A DNA stretch of 64,000 nt from Cornus controversa (lineage: Eukaryota; Streptophyta; Magnoliopsida; Cornales; Cornaceae), in contig CM048847.1 in the NCBI GenBank assembly GCA_026545225.1, positions 1-64,000 of the forward strand, given 5' to 3'. The position numbers and the translations under genes are program-made. Below the pieces are notes generated by a model that searched no databases, was not told the origin of the DNA, and saw nothing but the letters and a program-made list of their open reading frames with translations. Of the stretch, positions 47,027-61,745 are shown piece after piece (position 1 is the stretch's first letter; the number at the start of each line of letters is the position of its first letter).

Positions 47027-49970
47027 TTTCAGTTGTTCTGATTCAAAAACCCCATTGCTTGAGAAGTTGTGTCATAATCAGAATCGTAAGTTTCTTTTTT
47101 CCAAATTAGACCATCAAAGCATCCAAAAGAAGTGACGAACCTGTCAATCCGATCGTCATCACAACCGTATGGTGCTTTGTTCCAAATTCGACCGTTTCGA
47201 CATCTAAAGGAAACAATTTGCAAGCTACCAACCATTTTAAACTTGTTTCATTTGAGTTGTTATGATTAGAAAACCACATTCCAAGAGAAGTCGTGCCATA
47301 ATAGTAATCGTACGCTGCTTTTTTCTAAATGAAACCATCAAAGCGTCCCAAAGAAACGACGAGCATGTCGATCCGATCTTCATCCATGTCTGTTTGAGTT
47401 GTTCTGAGTCGAAAGAACTATTGCTTGCAATAATCAGGCATGACGACAACCGTATGGCGCTTTGTGCTAGAATTGACCATCTGGATGTCCAGAAGAATAG
47501 AGAATGACAACAACGGTTTCGAACTTGTTTCGTTTGACTTGTCCTGATTCGAAAAGTCCAATCCACGTGAAATCGTGCCATACCTAGAATTATACGTTGC
47601 TTTATGCCAAATTCAACCGTCAGGACGTCCTGAATCGAAAAGAGTAATTCCATGCTGCACCCATGAATGATCACAACCGTATGGTGCTCTATGCCAACTT
47701 CAACCATCTGGACAAGTGAAAGAAACAATTCCCAAGCTATCGAGGATTTTAAACAAGTTTTGTTTGAGTTGTTCTGATTCAAAAACCCATTCCTTGAGAA
47801 GTCGTGCCATAATCAGAATCGTAAGTTTCTTTTTTCCAAATTAGACCATCAAAGCATCCAAAAGAAGTGACGAACATGTCAATCCGATCTTCATCACAAT
47901 CGTATGGTGCTTTGTTCCAAATTCGACCGTTTGGACATCTGAAGGAAACAATTTGTAAGCTACCAACCATTTTAAACTTGTTTCATTTGAGTTGTTTTGA
48001 TTAGAAAACCACATTCCAAGCGAAGTCTTGCCATAATATTAATCGTACGCTACTTTTTTCAAAATGAAACCATCAAAGGGTCCCAAAGAAACGACGAGCA
48101 TGTCGATCCGATCTTCATCCATGTTTGTTTGAGTTGTTCTGAGTCAAAAAGAACAATTCCTTGCAATAACCAGGCATGACCACAACCGTATGGCGCTTTG
48201 TGCTAGAATTGACCATCTGGATGTCCAGAAGAATAGAGAATGACAACAACGGTTTTGAACTTGTTTCGTTTGACCTGTCCTGATTCGAAAAGTCCAATCC
48301 ACGTGAAATTGTGCCATACATAGAATTATACGTTGCTTTATGCCTAATTCGACCGTGAGGACGTCCTGAATCGAAAAGAGTAATTCCTTGCTGCACTCAT
48401 GAATGATCACAACCGTATGGTGCTCTATGCCAACTTCAACCATCTGGACAAGTAAAAGAAACAATTCCCAAGCTATCGATGATTTTAAACAAGTTTAGTT
48501 TCAGTTGTTCTGATTCAAAAACCCCATTGCTTGAGAAGTTGTGTCATAATCAGAATCGTAAGTTTCTTTTTTCCAAATTAGACCATCAAAGCATCCAAAA
48601 GAAGTGACGAACCTGTCAATCCGATCGTCATCACAACCGTATGGTGCTTTGTTCCAAATTCGACCGTTTCGACATCTAAAGGAAACATTTTGCAAGCTAC
48701 CAACCATTTTAAACTTGTTTCATTTGAGTTGTTATGATTAGAAAACCACATTCCAAGAGAAGTCGTGCCATAATAGTAATCGTACGCTGCTTTTTTCTAA
48801 ATGAAACCATCAAAGCGTCCCAAAGAAACGACGAGCATGTCGATCCGATCTTCATCCATGTCTGTTTGAGTTGTTCTGAGTCGAAAGAACTATTGCTTGC
48901 AATAACCAGGCATGGCCACAACCGTATGGTGCTTTGTCCTAGAATTGACCATCTGGATGTCTAGAAGAATAGAGAATGACAACAACGGTTTCGAACTTGT
49001 TTGGTTTGACCTGTCCTGATTCGAAAAGTCCAATCCACGTGAAATCGTGCCATACCTAGAATTATACGTTGCTTTATGCCAAATTCAACCGTCAGGACGT
49101 CCTGAATCGAAAAGAGTAATTCCATGCTGCACCCATGAATGATCACAACCGTATGGTGCTCTATGCCAACTTCAACCATCTGGACAAGTGAAAGAAACAA
49201 TTCCCAAGCTATCGAGGATTTTAAACAAGTTTTGTTTGAGTTGTTCTGATTCAAAAACCCATTCCTTGAGAAGTCGTGCCATAATCAGAATCGTAAGTTT
49301 CTTTTTTCCAAATTAGACCATCAAAGCATCCAAAAGAAGTGACGAACATGTCAATCCGATCTTCATCACAATCGTATGGTGCTTTGTTCCAAATTCGACC
49401 GTTTGGACATCTGAAGGAAACAATTTGTAAGCTACCAACCATTTTAAACTTGTTTCATTTGAGTTGTTTTGATTAGAAAACCACATTCCAAGCGAAGTCT
49501 TGCCATAATATTAATCGTACGCTACTTTTTTCAAAATGAAACCATCAAAGGGTCCCAAAGAAACGACGAGCATGTCGATCCGATCTTCATCCATGTTTGT
49601 TTGAGTTGTTCTGAGTCAAAAAGAACAATTCCTTGCAATAACCAGGCATGACCACAACCGTATGGCGCTTTGTGCTAGAATTGACCATCTGGATGTCCAG
49701 AAGAATAGAGAATGACAACAACGGTTTTGAACTTGTTTCGTTTGACCTGTCCTGATTCGAAAAGTCCAATCCACGTGAAATCGTGCCATACATAGAATTA
49801 TACGTTGCTTTATGCCTAATTCGACCGTGAGGACGTCCTGAATCGAAAAGAGTAATTCCTTGCTGCACTCATGAATGATCACAACCGTATGGTGCTCTAT
49901 GCCAACTTCAACCATCTGGACAAGTAAAAGAAACAATTCCCAAGCTATCGATGATTTTAAACAAGTTTAG
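47027..49970. repeat. Pair of adjacent HORs with shared private substitutions
   Basis: Units at 47027 and 48499 share GATCGTCATC (G at 47155 and 48627) and GACAAGTGAAAG (about 47718 and 49190), which I see nowhere else. They are adjacent sister copies from a recent single-unit duplication, later separated by replacement of about 48906-49003 in the second copy. Confidence 0.75.
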
Positions 49971-52900
49971 TTTCAGTTGTTCTGATTCAAAAACCCCATT
50001 GCTTGAGAAGTTGTGTCATAATCAGAATCGTAAGTTTCTTTTTTCCAAATTAGACCATCAAAGCATCCAAAAGAAGTGACGAACCTGTCAATCCGATCTT
50101 CATCACAACCGTATGGTGCTTTGTTCCAAATTCGACCGTTTCGACATCTAAAGGAAACATTTTGCAAGCTACCAACCATTTTAAACTTGTTTCATTTGAG
50201 TTGTTATGATTAGAAAACCACATTCCAAGAGAAGTCGTGCCATAATAGTAATCGTACGCTGCTTTTTTCTAAATGAAACCATCAAAGCGTCCCAAAGAAA
50301 CGACGAGCATGTCGATCCGATCTTCATCCAAGTTTGTTTGAGTTGTTCTGAGTCCAAAGAACTATTGCTTGCAATAACCAGGCATGACCACAACCGTATG
50401 GTGCTTTGTCCTAGAATTGACCATCTGGATGTCTAGAAGAATAGAGAATGACAACAACGGTTTTGAACTTGTTTGGTTTGACCTGTCCTGATTCGAAAAG
50501 TCCAATCCACGTGAAATCGTGCCATACCTAGAATTATACGTTGCTTTATGCCAAATTCAACCGTCAGGACGTCCTGAATCGAAAAGAGTAATTCCATGCT
50601 GCACCCATGAATGATCACAACCGTATGGTGCTCTATGCCAACTTCAACCATCTGGACAAGTAAAAGAAACAATTCCCAAGCTATCGAGGATTTTAAACAA
50701 GTTTTGTTTGAGTTGTTCTGATTCAAAAACCCATTCCTTGAGAAGTCGTGCCATAATCAGAATCGTAAGTTTCTTTTTTCCAAATTAGACCATCAAAGCA
50801 TCCAAAAGAAGTGACGAACATGTCAATCCGATCTTCATCACAATCGTATGGTGCTTTGTTCCAAATTCGACCGTTTGGACATCTGAAGGAAACAATTTGT
50901 AAGCTACCAACCATTTTAAACTTGTTTCATTTGAGTTGTTTTGATTAGAAAACCACATTCCAAGCGAAGTCTTGCCATAATATTAATCGTACGCTACTTT
51001 TTTCTAAATGAAACCATCAAAGGGTCCCAAAGAAACGACGAGCATGTCGATCCGATCTTCATCCATGTTTGTTTGAGTTGTTCTGAGTCAAAAAGAACAA
51101 TTCCTTGCAATAACCAGGCATGACCACAACCGTATGGCGCTTTGTGCTAGAATTGACCATCTGGATGTCCAGAAGAATAGAGAATGACAACAACGGTTTT
51201 GAACTTGTTTCGTTTGACCTGTCCTGATTCGAAAAGTCCAATCCACGTGAAATCGTGCCATACATAGAATTATACGTTGCTTTATGCCTAATTCGACCGT
51301 GAGGACGTCCTGAATCGAAAAGAGTAATTCCTTGCTGCACTCATGAATGATCACAACCGTATGGTGCTCTATGCCAACTTCAACCATCTGGACAAGTAAA
51401 AGAAACAATTCCCAAGCTATCGATGATTTTAAACAAGTTTAGTTTCAGTTGTTCTGATTCAAAAACCCCATTGCTTGAGAAGTTGTGTCATAATCAGAAT
51501 CGTAAGTTTCTTTTTTCCAAATTAGACCATCAAAGCATCCAAAAGAAGTGACGAACCTGTCAATCCGATCTTCATCACAACCGTATGGTGCTTTGTTCCA
51601 AATTCGACCGTTTCGACATCTAAAGGAAACATTTTGCAAGCTACCAACCATTTTAAACTTGTTTCATTTGAGTTGTTATGATTAGAAAACCACATTCCAA
51701 GAGAAGTCGTGCCATAATAGTAATCGTACGCTGCTTTTTTCTAAATGAAACCATCAAAGCGTCCCAAAGAAACGACGAGCATGTCGATCCGATCTTCATC
51801 CATGTCTGTTTGAGTTGTTCTGAGTCGAAAGAACTATTGCTTGCAATAACCAGGCATGACGACAACCGTATGGCGCTTTGTGCTAGAATTGACCATCTGG
51901 ATGTCCAGAAAAATAGAGAATGACAACAACGGTTTCGAACTTGTTTCGTTTGACCTGTCCTGATTCGAAAAGTCCAATCCACGTGAAATCGTGCCATACC
52001 TAGAATTATACGTTGCTTTATGCCAAATTCAACCGTCAGGACGTCCTGAATCGAAAAGAGTAATTCCATGCTGCACCCATGAATGATCACAACCGTATGG
52101 TGCTCTATGCCAACTTCAACCATCTGGACAAGTAAAAGAAACAATTCCCAAGCTATCGAGGATTTTAAACAAGTTTTGTTTGAGTTGTTCTGATTCAAAA
52201 ACCCATTCCTTGAGAAGTCGTGCCATAATCAGAATCGTAAGTTTCTTTTTTCCAAATTAGACCATCAAAGCATCCAAAAGAAGTGACGAACATGTCAATC
52301 CGATCTTCATCACAATCGTATGGTGCTTTGTTCCAAATTCGACCGTTTGGACATCTGAAGGAAACAATTTGTAAGCTACCAACCATTTTAAACTTGTTTC
52401 ATTTGAGTTGTTTTGATTAGAAAACCACATTCCAAGCGAAGTCTTGCCATAATATTAATCGTACGCTACTTTTTTCTAAATGAAACCATCAAAGGGTCCC
52501 AAAGAAACGACGAGCATGTCGATCCGATCTTCATCCATGTTTGTTTGAGTTGTTCTGAGTCAAAAAGAACAATTCCTTGCAATAACCAGGCATGACCACA
52601 ACCGTATGGCGCTTTGTGCTAGAATTGACCATCTGGATGTCCAGAAGAATAGAGAATGACAACAACGGTTTTGAACTTGTTTCGTTTGACCTGTCCTGAT
52701 TCGAAAAGTCCAATCCACGTGAAATCGTGCCATACATAGAATTATACGTTGCTTTATGCCTAATTCGACCGTGAGGACGTCCTGAATCGAAAAGAGTAAT
52801 TCCTTGCTGCACTCATGAATGATCACAACCGTATGGTGCTCTATGCCAACTTCAACCATCTGGACAAGTAAAAGAAACAATTCCCAAGCTATCGATGATT

Positions 52901-55900
52901 TTAAACAAGTTTAGTTTCAGTTGTTCTGATTCAAAAACCCCATTGCTTGAGAAGTTGTGTCATAATCAGAATCGTAAGTTTCTTTTTTCCAAATTAGACC
53001 ATCAAAGCATCCAAAAGAAGTGACGAACCTGTCAATCCGATCTTCATCACAACCGTATGGTGCTTTGTTCCAAATTCGACCGTTTCGACATCTAAAGGAA
53101 ACATTTTGCAAGCTACCAACCATTTTAAACTTGTTTCATTTGAGTTGTTATGATTAGAAAACCACATTCCAAGAGAAGTCGTGCCATAATAGTAATCGTA
53201 CGCTGCTTTTTTCTAAATGAAACCATCAAAGCGTCCCAAAGAAACGACGAGCATGTCGATCCGATCTTCATCCATGTCTGTTTGAGTTGTTCTGAGTCGA
53301 AAGAACTATTGCTTGCAATAACCAGGCATGACGACAACCGTATGGCGCTTTGTGCTAGAATTGACCATCTGGATGTCCAGAAAAATAGAGAATGACAACA
53401 ACGGTTTCGAACTTGTTTCGTTTGACCTGTCCTGATTCGAAAAGTCCAATCCACGTGAAATCGTGCCATACCTAGAATTATACGTTGCTTTATGCCAAAT
53501 TCAACCGTCAGGACGTCCTGAATCGAAAAGAGTAATTCCATGCTGCACCCATGAATGATCACAACCGTATGGTGCTCTATGCCAACTTCAACCATCTGGA
53601 CAAGTAAAAGAAACAATTCCCAAGCTATCGAGGATTTTAAACAAGTTTTGTTTGAGTTGTTCTGATTCAAAAACCCATTCCTTGAGAAGTCGTGCCATAA
53701 TCAGAATCGTAAGTTTCTTTTTTCCAAATTAGACCATCAAAGCATCCAAAAGAAGTGACGAACATGTCAATCCGATCTTCATCACAATCGTATGGTGCTT
53801 TGTTCCAAATTCGACCGTTTGGACATCTGAAGGAAACAATTTGTAAGCTACCAACCATTTTAAACTTGTTTCATTTGAGTTGTTTTGATTAGAAAACCAC
53901 ATTCCAAGCGAAGTCTTGCCATAATATTAATCGTACGCTACTTTTTTCTAAATGAAACCATCAAAGGGTCCCAAAGAAACGACGAGCATGTCGATCCGAT
54001 CTTCATCCATGTTTGTTTGAGTTGTTCTGAGTCAAAAAGAACAATTCCTTGCAATAACCAGGCATGACCACAACCGTATGGCGCTTTGTGCTAGAATTGA
54101 CCATCTGGATGTCCAGAAGAATAGAGAATGACAACAACGGTTTTGAACTTGTTTCGTTTGACCTGTCCTGATTCGAAAAGTCCAATCCACGTGAAATCGT
54201 GCCATACATAGAATTATACGTTGCTTTATGCCTAATTCGACCGTGAGGACGTCCTGAATCGAAAAGAGTAATTCCTTGCTGCACTCATGAATGATCACAA
54301 CCGTATGGTGCTCTATGCCAACTTCAACCATCTGGACAAGTAAAAGAAACAATTCCCAAGCTATCGATGATTTTAAACAAGTTTAGTTTCAGTTGTTCTG
54401 ATTCAAAAACCCCATTGCTTGAGAAGTTGTGTCATAATCAGAATCGTAAGTTTCTTTTTTCCAAATTAGACCATCAAAGCATCCAAAAGAAGTGACGAAC
54501 CTGTCAATCCGATCTTCATCACAACCGTATGGTGCTTTGTTCCAAATTCGACCGTTTCGACATCTAAAGGAAACATTTTGCAAGCTACCAACCATTTTAA
54601 ACTTGTTTCATTTGAGTTGTTATGATTAGAAAACCACATTCCAAGAGAAGTCGTGCCATAATAGTAATCGTACGCTGCTTTTTTCTAAATGAAACCATCA
54701 AAGCGTCCCAAAGAAACGACGAGCATGTCGATCCGATCTTCATCCAAGTTTGTTTGAGTTGTTCTGAGTCCAAAGAACTATTGCTTGCAATAACCAGGCA
54801 TGACCACAACCGTATGGTGCTTTGTCCTAGAATTGACCATCTGGATGTCTAGAAGAATAGAGAATGACAACAACGGTTTTGAACTTGTTTGGTTTGACCT
54901 GTCCTGATTCGAAAAGTCCAATCCACGTGAAATCGTGCCATACCTAGAATTATACGTTGCTTTATGCCAAATTCAACCGTCAGGACGTCCTGAATCGAAA
55001 AGAGTAATTCCATGCTGCACCCATGAATGATCACAACCGTATGGTGCTCTATGCCAACTTCAACCATCTGGACAAGTAAAAGAAACAATTCCCAAGCTAT
55101 CGAGGATTTTAAACAAGTTTTGTTTGAGTTGTTCTGATTCAAAAACCCATTCCTTGAGAAGTCGTGCCATAATCAGAATCGTAAGTTTCTTTTTTCCAAA
55201 TTAGACCATCAAAGCATCCAAAAGAAGTGACGAACATGTCAATCCGATCTTCATCACAATCGTATGGTGCTTTGTTCCAAATTCGACCGTTTGGACATCT
55301 GAAGGAAACAATTTGTAAGCTACCAACCATTTTAAACTTGTTTCATTTGAGTTGTTTTGATTAGAAAACCACATTCCAAGCGAAGTCTTGCCATAATATT
55401 AATCGTACGCTACTTTTTTCTAAATGAAACCATCAAAGGGTCCCAAAGAAACGACGAGCATGTCGATCCGATCTTCATCCATGTTTGTTTGAGTTGTTCT
55501 GAGTCAAAAAGAACAATTCCTTGCAATAACCAGGCATGACCACAACCGTATGGCGCTTTGTGCTAGAATTGACCATCTGGATGTCCAGAAGAATAGAGAA
55601 TGACAACAACGGTTTTGAACTTGTTTCGTTTGACCTGTCCTGATTCGAAAAGTCCAATCCACGTGAAATCGTGCCATACATAGAATTATACGTTGCTTTA
55701 TGCCTAATTCGACCGTGAGGACGTCCTGAATCGAAAAGAGTAATTCCTTGCTGCACTCATGAATGATCACAACCGTATGGTGCTCTATGCCAACTTCAAC
55801 CATCTGGACAAGTAAAAGAAACAATTCCCAAGCTATCGATGATTTTAAACAAGTTTAGTTTCAGTTGTTCTGATTCAAAAACCCCATTGCTTGAGAAGTT

Positions 55901-58900
55901 GTGTCATAATCAGAATCGTAAGTTTCTTTTTTCCAAATTAGACCATCAAAGCATCCAAAAGAAGTGACGAACCTGTCAATCCGATCTTCATCACAACCGT
56001 ATGGTGCTTTGTTCCAAATTCGACCGTTTCGACATCTAAAGGAAACATTTTGCAAGCTACCAACCATTTTAAACTTGTTTCATTTGAGTTGTTATGATTA
56101 GAAAACCACATTCCAAGAGAAGTCGTGCCATAATAGTAATCGTACGCTGCTTTTTTCTAAATGAAACCATCAAAGCGTCCCAAAGAAACGACGAGCATGT
56201 CGATCCGATCTTCATCCATGTCTGTTTGAGTTGTTCTGAGTCGAAAGAACTATTGCTTGCAATAACCAGGCATGACGACAACCGTATGGCGCTTTGTGCT
56301 AGAATTGACCATCTGGATGTCCAGAAAAATAGAGAATGACAACAACGGTTTCGAACTTGTTTCGTTTGACCTGTCCTGATTCGAAAAGTCCAATCCACGT
56401 GAAATCGTGCCATACCTAGAATTATACGTTGCTTTATGCCAAATTCAACCGTCAGGACGTCCTGAATCGAAAAGAGTAATTCCATGCTGCACCCATGAAT
56501 GATCACAACCGTATGGTGCTCTATGCCAACTTCAACCATCTGGACAAGTAAAAGAAACAATTCCCAAGCTATCGAGGATTTTAAACAAGTTTTGTTTGAG
56601 TTGTTCTGATTCAAAAACCCATTCCTTGAGAAGTCGTGCCATAATCAGAATCGTAAGTTTCTTTTTTCCAAATTAGACCATCAAAGCATCCAAAAGAAGT
56701 GACGAACATGTCAATCCGATCTTCATCACAATCGTATGGTGCTTTGTTCCAAATTCGACCGTTTGGACATCTGAAGGAAACAATTTGTAAGCTACCAACC
56801 ATTTTAAACTTGTTTCATTTGAGTTGTTTTGATTAGAAAACCACATTCCAAGCGAAGTCTTGCCATAATATTAATCGTACGCTACTTTTTTCTAAATGAA
56901 ACCATCAAAGGGTCCCAAAGAAACGACGAGCATGTCGATCCGATCTTCATCCATGTTTGTTTGAGTTGTTCTGAGTCAAAAAGAACAATTCCTTGCAATA
57001 ACCAGGCATGACCACAACCGTATGGCGCTTTGTGCTAGAATTGACCATCTGGATGTCCAGAAGAATAGAGAATGACAACAACGGTTTTGAACTTGTTTCG
57101 TTTGACCTGTCCTGATTCGAAAAGTCCAATCCACGTGAAATCGTGCCATACATAGAATTATACGTTGCTTTATGCCTAATTCGACCGTGAGGACGTCCTG
57201 AATCGAAAAGAGTAATTCCTTGCTGCACTCATGAATGATCACAACCGTATGGTGCTCTATGCCAACTTCAACCATCTGGACAAGTAAAAGAAACAATTCC
57301 CAAGCTATCGATGATTTTAAACAAGTTTAGTTTCAGTTGTTCTGATTCAAAAACCCCATTGCTTGAGAAGTTGTGTCATAATCAGAATCGTAAGTTTCTT
57401 TTTTCCAAATTAGACCATCAAAGCATCCAAAAGAAGTGACGAACCTGTCAATCCGATCTTCATCACAACCGTATGGTGCTTTGTTCCAAATTCGACCGTT
57501 TCGACATCTAAAGGAAACATTTTGCAAGCTACCAACCATTTTAAACTTGTTTCATTTGAGTTGTTATGATTAGAAAACCACATTCCAAGAGAAGTCGTGC
57601 CATAATAGTAATCGTACGCTGCTTTTTTCTAAATGAAACCATCAAAGCGTCCCAAAGAAACGACGAGCATGTCGATCCGATCTTCATCCAAGTTTGTTTG
57701 AGTTGTTCTGAGTCCAAAGAACTATTGCTTGCAATAACCAGGCATGACCACAACCGTATGGTGCTTTGTCCTAGAATTGACCATCTGGATGTCTAGAAGA
57801 ATAGAGAATGACAACAACGGTTTTGAACTTGTTTGGTTTGACCTGTCCTGATTCGAAAAGTCCAATCCACGTGAAATCGTGCCATACCTAGAATTATACG
57901 TTGCTTTATGCCAAATTCAACCGTCAGGACGTCCTGAATCGAAAAGAGTAATTCCATGCTGCACCCATGAATGATCACAACCGTATGGTGCTCTATGCCA
58001 ACTTCAACCATCTGGACAAGTAAAAGAAACAATTCCCAAGCTATCGAGGATTTTAAACAAGTTTTGTTTGAGTTGTTCTGATTCAAAAACCCATTCCTTG
58101 AGAAGTCGTGCCATAATCAGAATCGTAAGTTTCTTTTTTCCAAATTAGACCATCAAAGCATCCAAAAGAAGTGACGAACATGTCAATCCGATCTTCATCA
58201 CAATCGTATGGTGCTTTGTTCCAAATTCGACCGTTTGGACATCTGAAGGAAACAATTTGTAAGCTACCAACCATTTTAAACTTGTTTCATTTGAGTTGTT
58301 TTGATTAGAAAACCACATTCCAAGCGAAGTCTTGCCATAATATTAATCGTACGCTACTTTTTTCTAAATGAAACCATCAAAGGGTCCCAAAGAAACGACG
58401 AGCATGTCGATCCGATCTTCATCCATGTTTGTTTGAGTTGTTCTGAGTCAAAAAGAACAATTCCTTGCAATAACCAGGCATGACCACAACCGTATGGCGC
58501 TTTGTGCTAGAATTGACCATCTGGATGTCCAGAAGAATAGAGAATGACAACAACGGTTTTGAACTTGTTTCGTTTGACCTGTCCTGATTCGAAAAGTCCA
58601 ATCCACGTGAAATCGTGCCATACATAGAATTATACGTTGCTTTATGCCTAATTCGACCGTGAGGACGTCCTGAATCGAAAAGAGTAATTCCTTGCTGCAC
58701 TCATGAATGATCACAACCGTATGGTGCTCTATGCCAACTTCAACCATCTGGACAAGTAAAAGAAACAATTCCCAAGCTATCGATGATTTTAAACAAGTTT
58801 AGTTTCAGTTGTTCTGATTCAAAAACCCCATTGCTTGAGAAGTTGTGTCATAATCAGAATCGTAAGTTTCTTTTTTCCAAATTAGACCATCAAAGCATCC

Positions 58901-60274
58901 AAAAGAAGTGACGAACCTGTCAATCCGATCTTCATCACAACCGTATGGTGCTTTGTTCCAAATTCGACCGTTTCGACATCTAAAGGAAACATTTTGCAAG
59001 CTACCAACCATTTTAAACTTGTTTCATTTGAGTTGTTATGATTAGAAAACCACATTCCAAGAGAAGTCGTGCCATAATAGTAATCGTACGCTGCTTTTTT
59101 CTAAATGAAACCATCAAAGCGTCCCAAAGAAACGACGAGCATGTCGATCCGATCTTCATCCATGTCTGTTTGAGTTGTTCTGAGTCGAAAGAACTATTGC
59201 TTGCAATAACCAGGCATGACGACAACCGTATGGCGCTTTGTGCTAGAATTGACCATCTGGATGTCCAGAAAAATAGAGAATGACAACAACGGTTTCGAAC
59301 TTGTTTCGTTTGACCTGTCCTGATTCGAAAAGTCCAATCCACGTGAAATCGTGCCATACCTAGAATTATACGTTGCTTTATGCCAAATTCAACCGTCAGG
59401 ACGTCCTGAATCGAAAAGAGTAATTCCATGCTGCACCCATGAATGATCACAACCGTATGGTGCTCTATGCCAACTTCAACCATCTGGACAAGTAAAAGAA
59501 ACAATTCCCAAGCTATCGAGGATTTTAAACAAGTTTTGTTTGAGTTGTTCTGATTCAAAAACCCATTCCTTGAGAAGTCGTGCCATAATCAGAATCGTAA
59601 GTTTCTTTTTTCCAAATTAGACCATCAAAGCATCCAAAAGAAGTGACGAACATGTCAATCCGATCTTCATCACAATCGTATGGTGCTTTGTTCCAAATTC
59701 GACCGTTTGGACATCTGAAGGAAACAATTTGTAAGCTACCAACCATTTTAAACTTGTTTCATTTGAGTTGTTTTGATTAGAAAACCACATTCCAAGCGAA
59801 GTCTTGCCATAATATTAATCGTACGCTACTTTTTTCTAAATGAAACCATCAAAGGGTCCCAAAGAAATGACGAGCATGTCGATCCGATCTTCATCCATGT
59901 TTGTTTGAGTTGTTCTGAGTCAAAAAGAACAATTCCTTGCAATAACCAGGCATGACCACAACCGTATGGCGCTTTGTGCTAGAATTGACCATCTGGATGT
60001 CCAGAAGAATAGAGAATGACAACAACGGTTTTGAACTTGTTTCGTTTGACCTGTCCTGATTCGAAAAGTCCAATCCACGTGAAATCGTGCCATACATAGA
60101 ATTATACGTTGCTTTATGCCTAATTCGACCGTGAGGACGTCCTGAATCGAAAAGAGTAATTCCATGCTGCACCCATGAATGATCACAACCGTATGGTGCT
60201 CTATGCCAACTTCAACCATCTGGACAAGTAAAAGAAACAATTCCCAAGCTATCGAGGATTTTAAACAAGTTTTG
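49971..60274. repeat. 2944-bp two-HOR alternation (L and K types)
   Basis: Seven consecutive units alternate between two half-A types. Type L (49971, 54387, 57331) carries a divergent patch with CATCCAAGTTTG, GAGTCCAAAG, TTTGTCCTAG, GTCTAGAAG and TTTGGTTTG. Type K (51443, 52915, 55859, 58803) carries only a T-to-C giving AATAACCAGG. The order is L K K L K L K. Blocks 54387-57330 and 57331-60274 are successive 2944-bp repeats, so the tandem unit here is two HORs. Confidence 0.85.
50331..50480. repeat. Type-L patch: third version of this half-A segment
   Basis: The patch mixes half-B bases (GTTTGTTTGAG, AATAACCAGGCATGACCAC, AGAAGAATAG, GGTTTTGAAC) with half-A bases (AACTATTGCTTGC) and private ones (GAGTCCAAAG, TTTGTCCTAG, GTCTAG, TTTGGTTTG). 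The same patch recurs at about 54747-54896 and 57691-57840, and a partial form lies at about 48906-49003. It cannot come from simple conversion between the common A and B halves; a diverged donor elsewhere in the array is likely. Confidence 0.75.
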
Positions 60275-60388
60275 TTTGAGTTGTTCTGATTCAAAAACCC
60301 ATTCCTTGAGAAGTCGTGCCATAATCAGAATCGTAAGTTTCTTTTTTCCAAATTAGACCATCAAAGCATCCAAAAGAAGTGACGAACA
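60164..60388. repeat. Conversion-like tract at a B-to-A boundary
   Basis: A normal unit runs from the end of half B into the start of half A here. Instead the bases match the end of half A and start of half B: CCATGCTGCACCC, CGAGGATT, GTTTTGTTTGAG, ACCCATTCC, GTCGTGCC, GAACATG. Half-B markers precede it (CTAATTCGACCGTGAGG at about 60120) and half-A markers resume at CACAACCG near 60411. The tract is about 225 bp minimum and 275 bp maximum. It makes the unit at 60275 one base short (1471 bp). Confidence 0.85.
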
Positions 60389-61745
60389 TGTCAATCCGAT
60401 CTTCATCACAACCGTATGGTGCTTTGTTCCAAATTCGACCGTTTCGACATCTAAAGGAAACATTTTGCAAGCTACCAACCATTTTAAACTTGTTTCATTT
60501 GAGTTGTTATGATTAGAAAACCACATTCCAAGAGAAGTCGTGCCATAATAGTAATCGTACGCTGCTTTTTTCTAAATGAAACCATCAAAGCGTCCCAAAG
60601 AAACGACGAGCATGTCGATCCGATCTTCATCCATGTCTGTTTGAGTTGTTCTGAGTCGAAAGAACTATTGCTTGCAATAATCAGGCATGACGACAACCGT
60701 ATGGCGCTTTGTGCTAGAATTGACCATCTGGATGTCCAGAAAAATAGAGAATGACAACAACGGTTTCGAACTTGTTTCGTTTGACTTGTCCTGATTCGAA
60801 AAGTCCAATCCACGTGAAATCGTGCCATACCTAGAATTATACGTTGCTTTATGCCAAATTCAACCGTCAGGACGTCCTGAATCGAAAAGAGTAATTCCAT
60901 GCTGCACCCATGAATGATCACAACCGTATGGTGCTCTATGCCAACTTCAACCATCTGGACAAGTAAAAGAAACAATTCCCAAGCTATCGAGGATTTTAAA
61001 CAAGTTTTGTTTGAGTTGTTCTGATTCAAAAACCCATTCCTTGAGAAGTCGTGCCATAATCAGAATCGTAAGTTTCTTTTTTCCAAATTAGACCATCAAA
61101 GCATCCAAAAGAAGTGACGAACATGTCAATCCGATCTTCATCACAATCGTATGGTGCTTTGTTCCAAATTCGACCGTTTGGACATCTGAAGGAAACAATT
61201 TGTAAGCTACCAACCATTTTAAACTTGTTTCATTTGAGTTGTTTTGATTAGAAAACCACATTCCAAGCGAAGTCTTGCCATAATATTAATCGTACGCTAC
61301 TTTTTTCAAAATGAAACCATCAAAGGGTCCCAAAGAAACGACGAGCATGTCGATCCGATCTTCATCCATGTTTGTTTGAGTTGTTCTGAGTCAAAAAGAA
61401 CAATTCCTTGCAATAACCAGGCATGACCACAACCGTATGGCGCTTTGTGCTAGAATTGACCATCTGGATGTCCAGAAGAATAGAGAATGACAACAACGGT
61501 TTTGAACTTGTTTCGTTTGACCTGTCCTGATTCGAAAAGTCCAATCCACGTGAAATCGTGCCATACATAGAATTATACGTTGCTTTATGCCTAATTCGAC
61601 CGTGAGGACGTCCTGAATCGAAAAGAGTAATTCCTTGCTGCACTCATGAATGATCACAACCGTATGGTGCTCTATGCCAACTTCAACCATCTGGACAAGT
61701 AAAAGAAACAATTCCCAAGCTATCGATGATTTTAAACAAGTTTAG

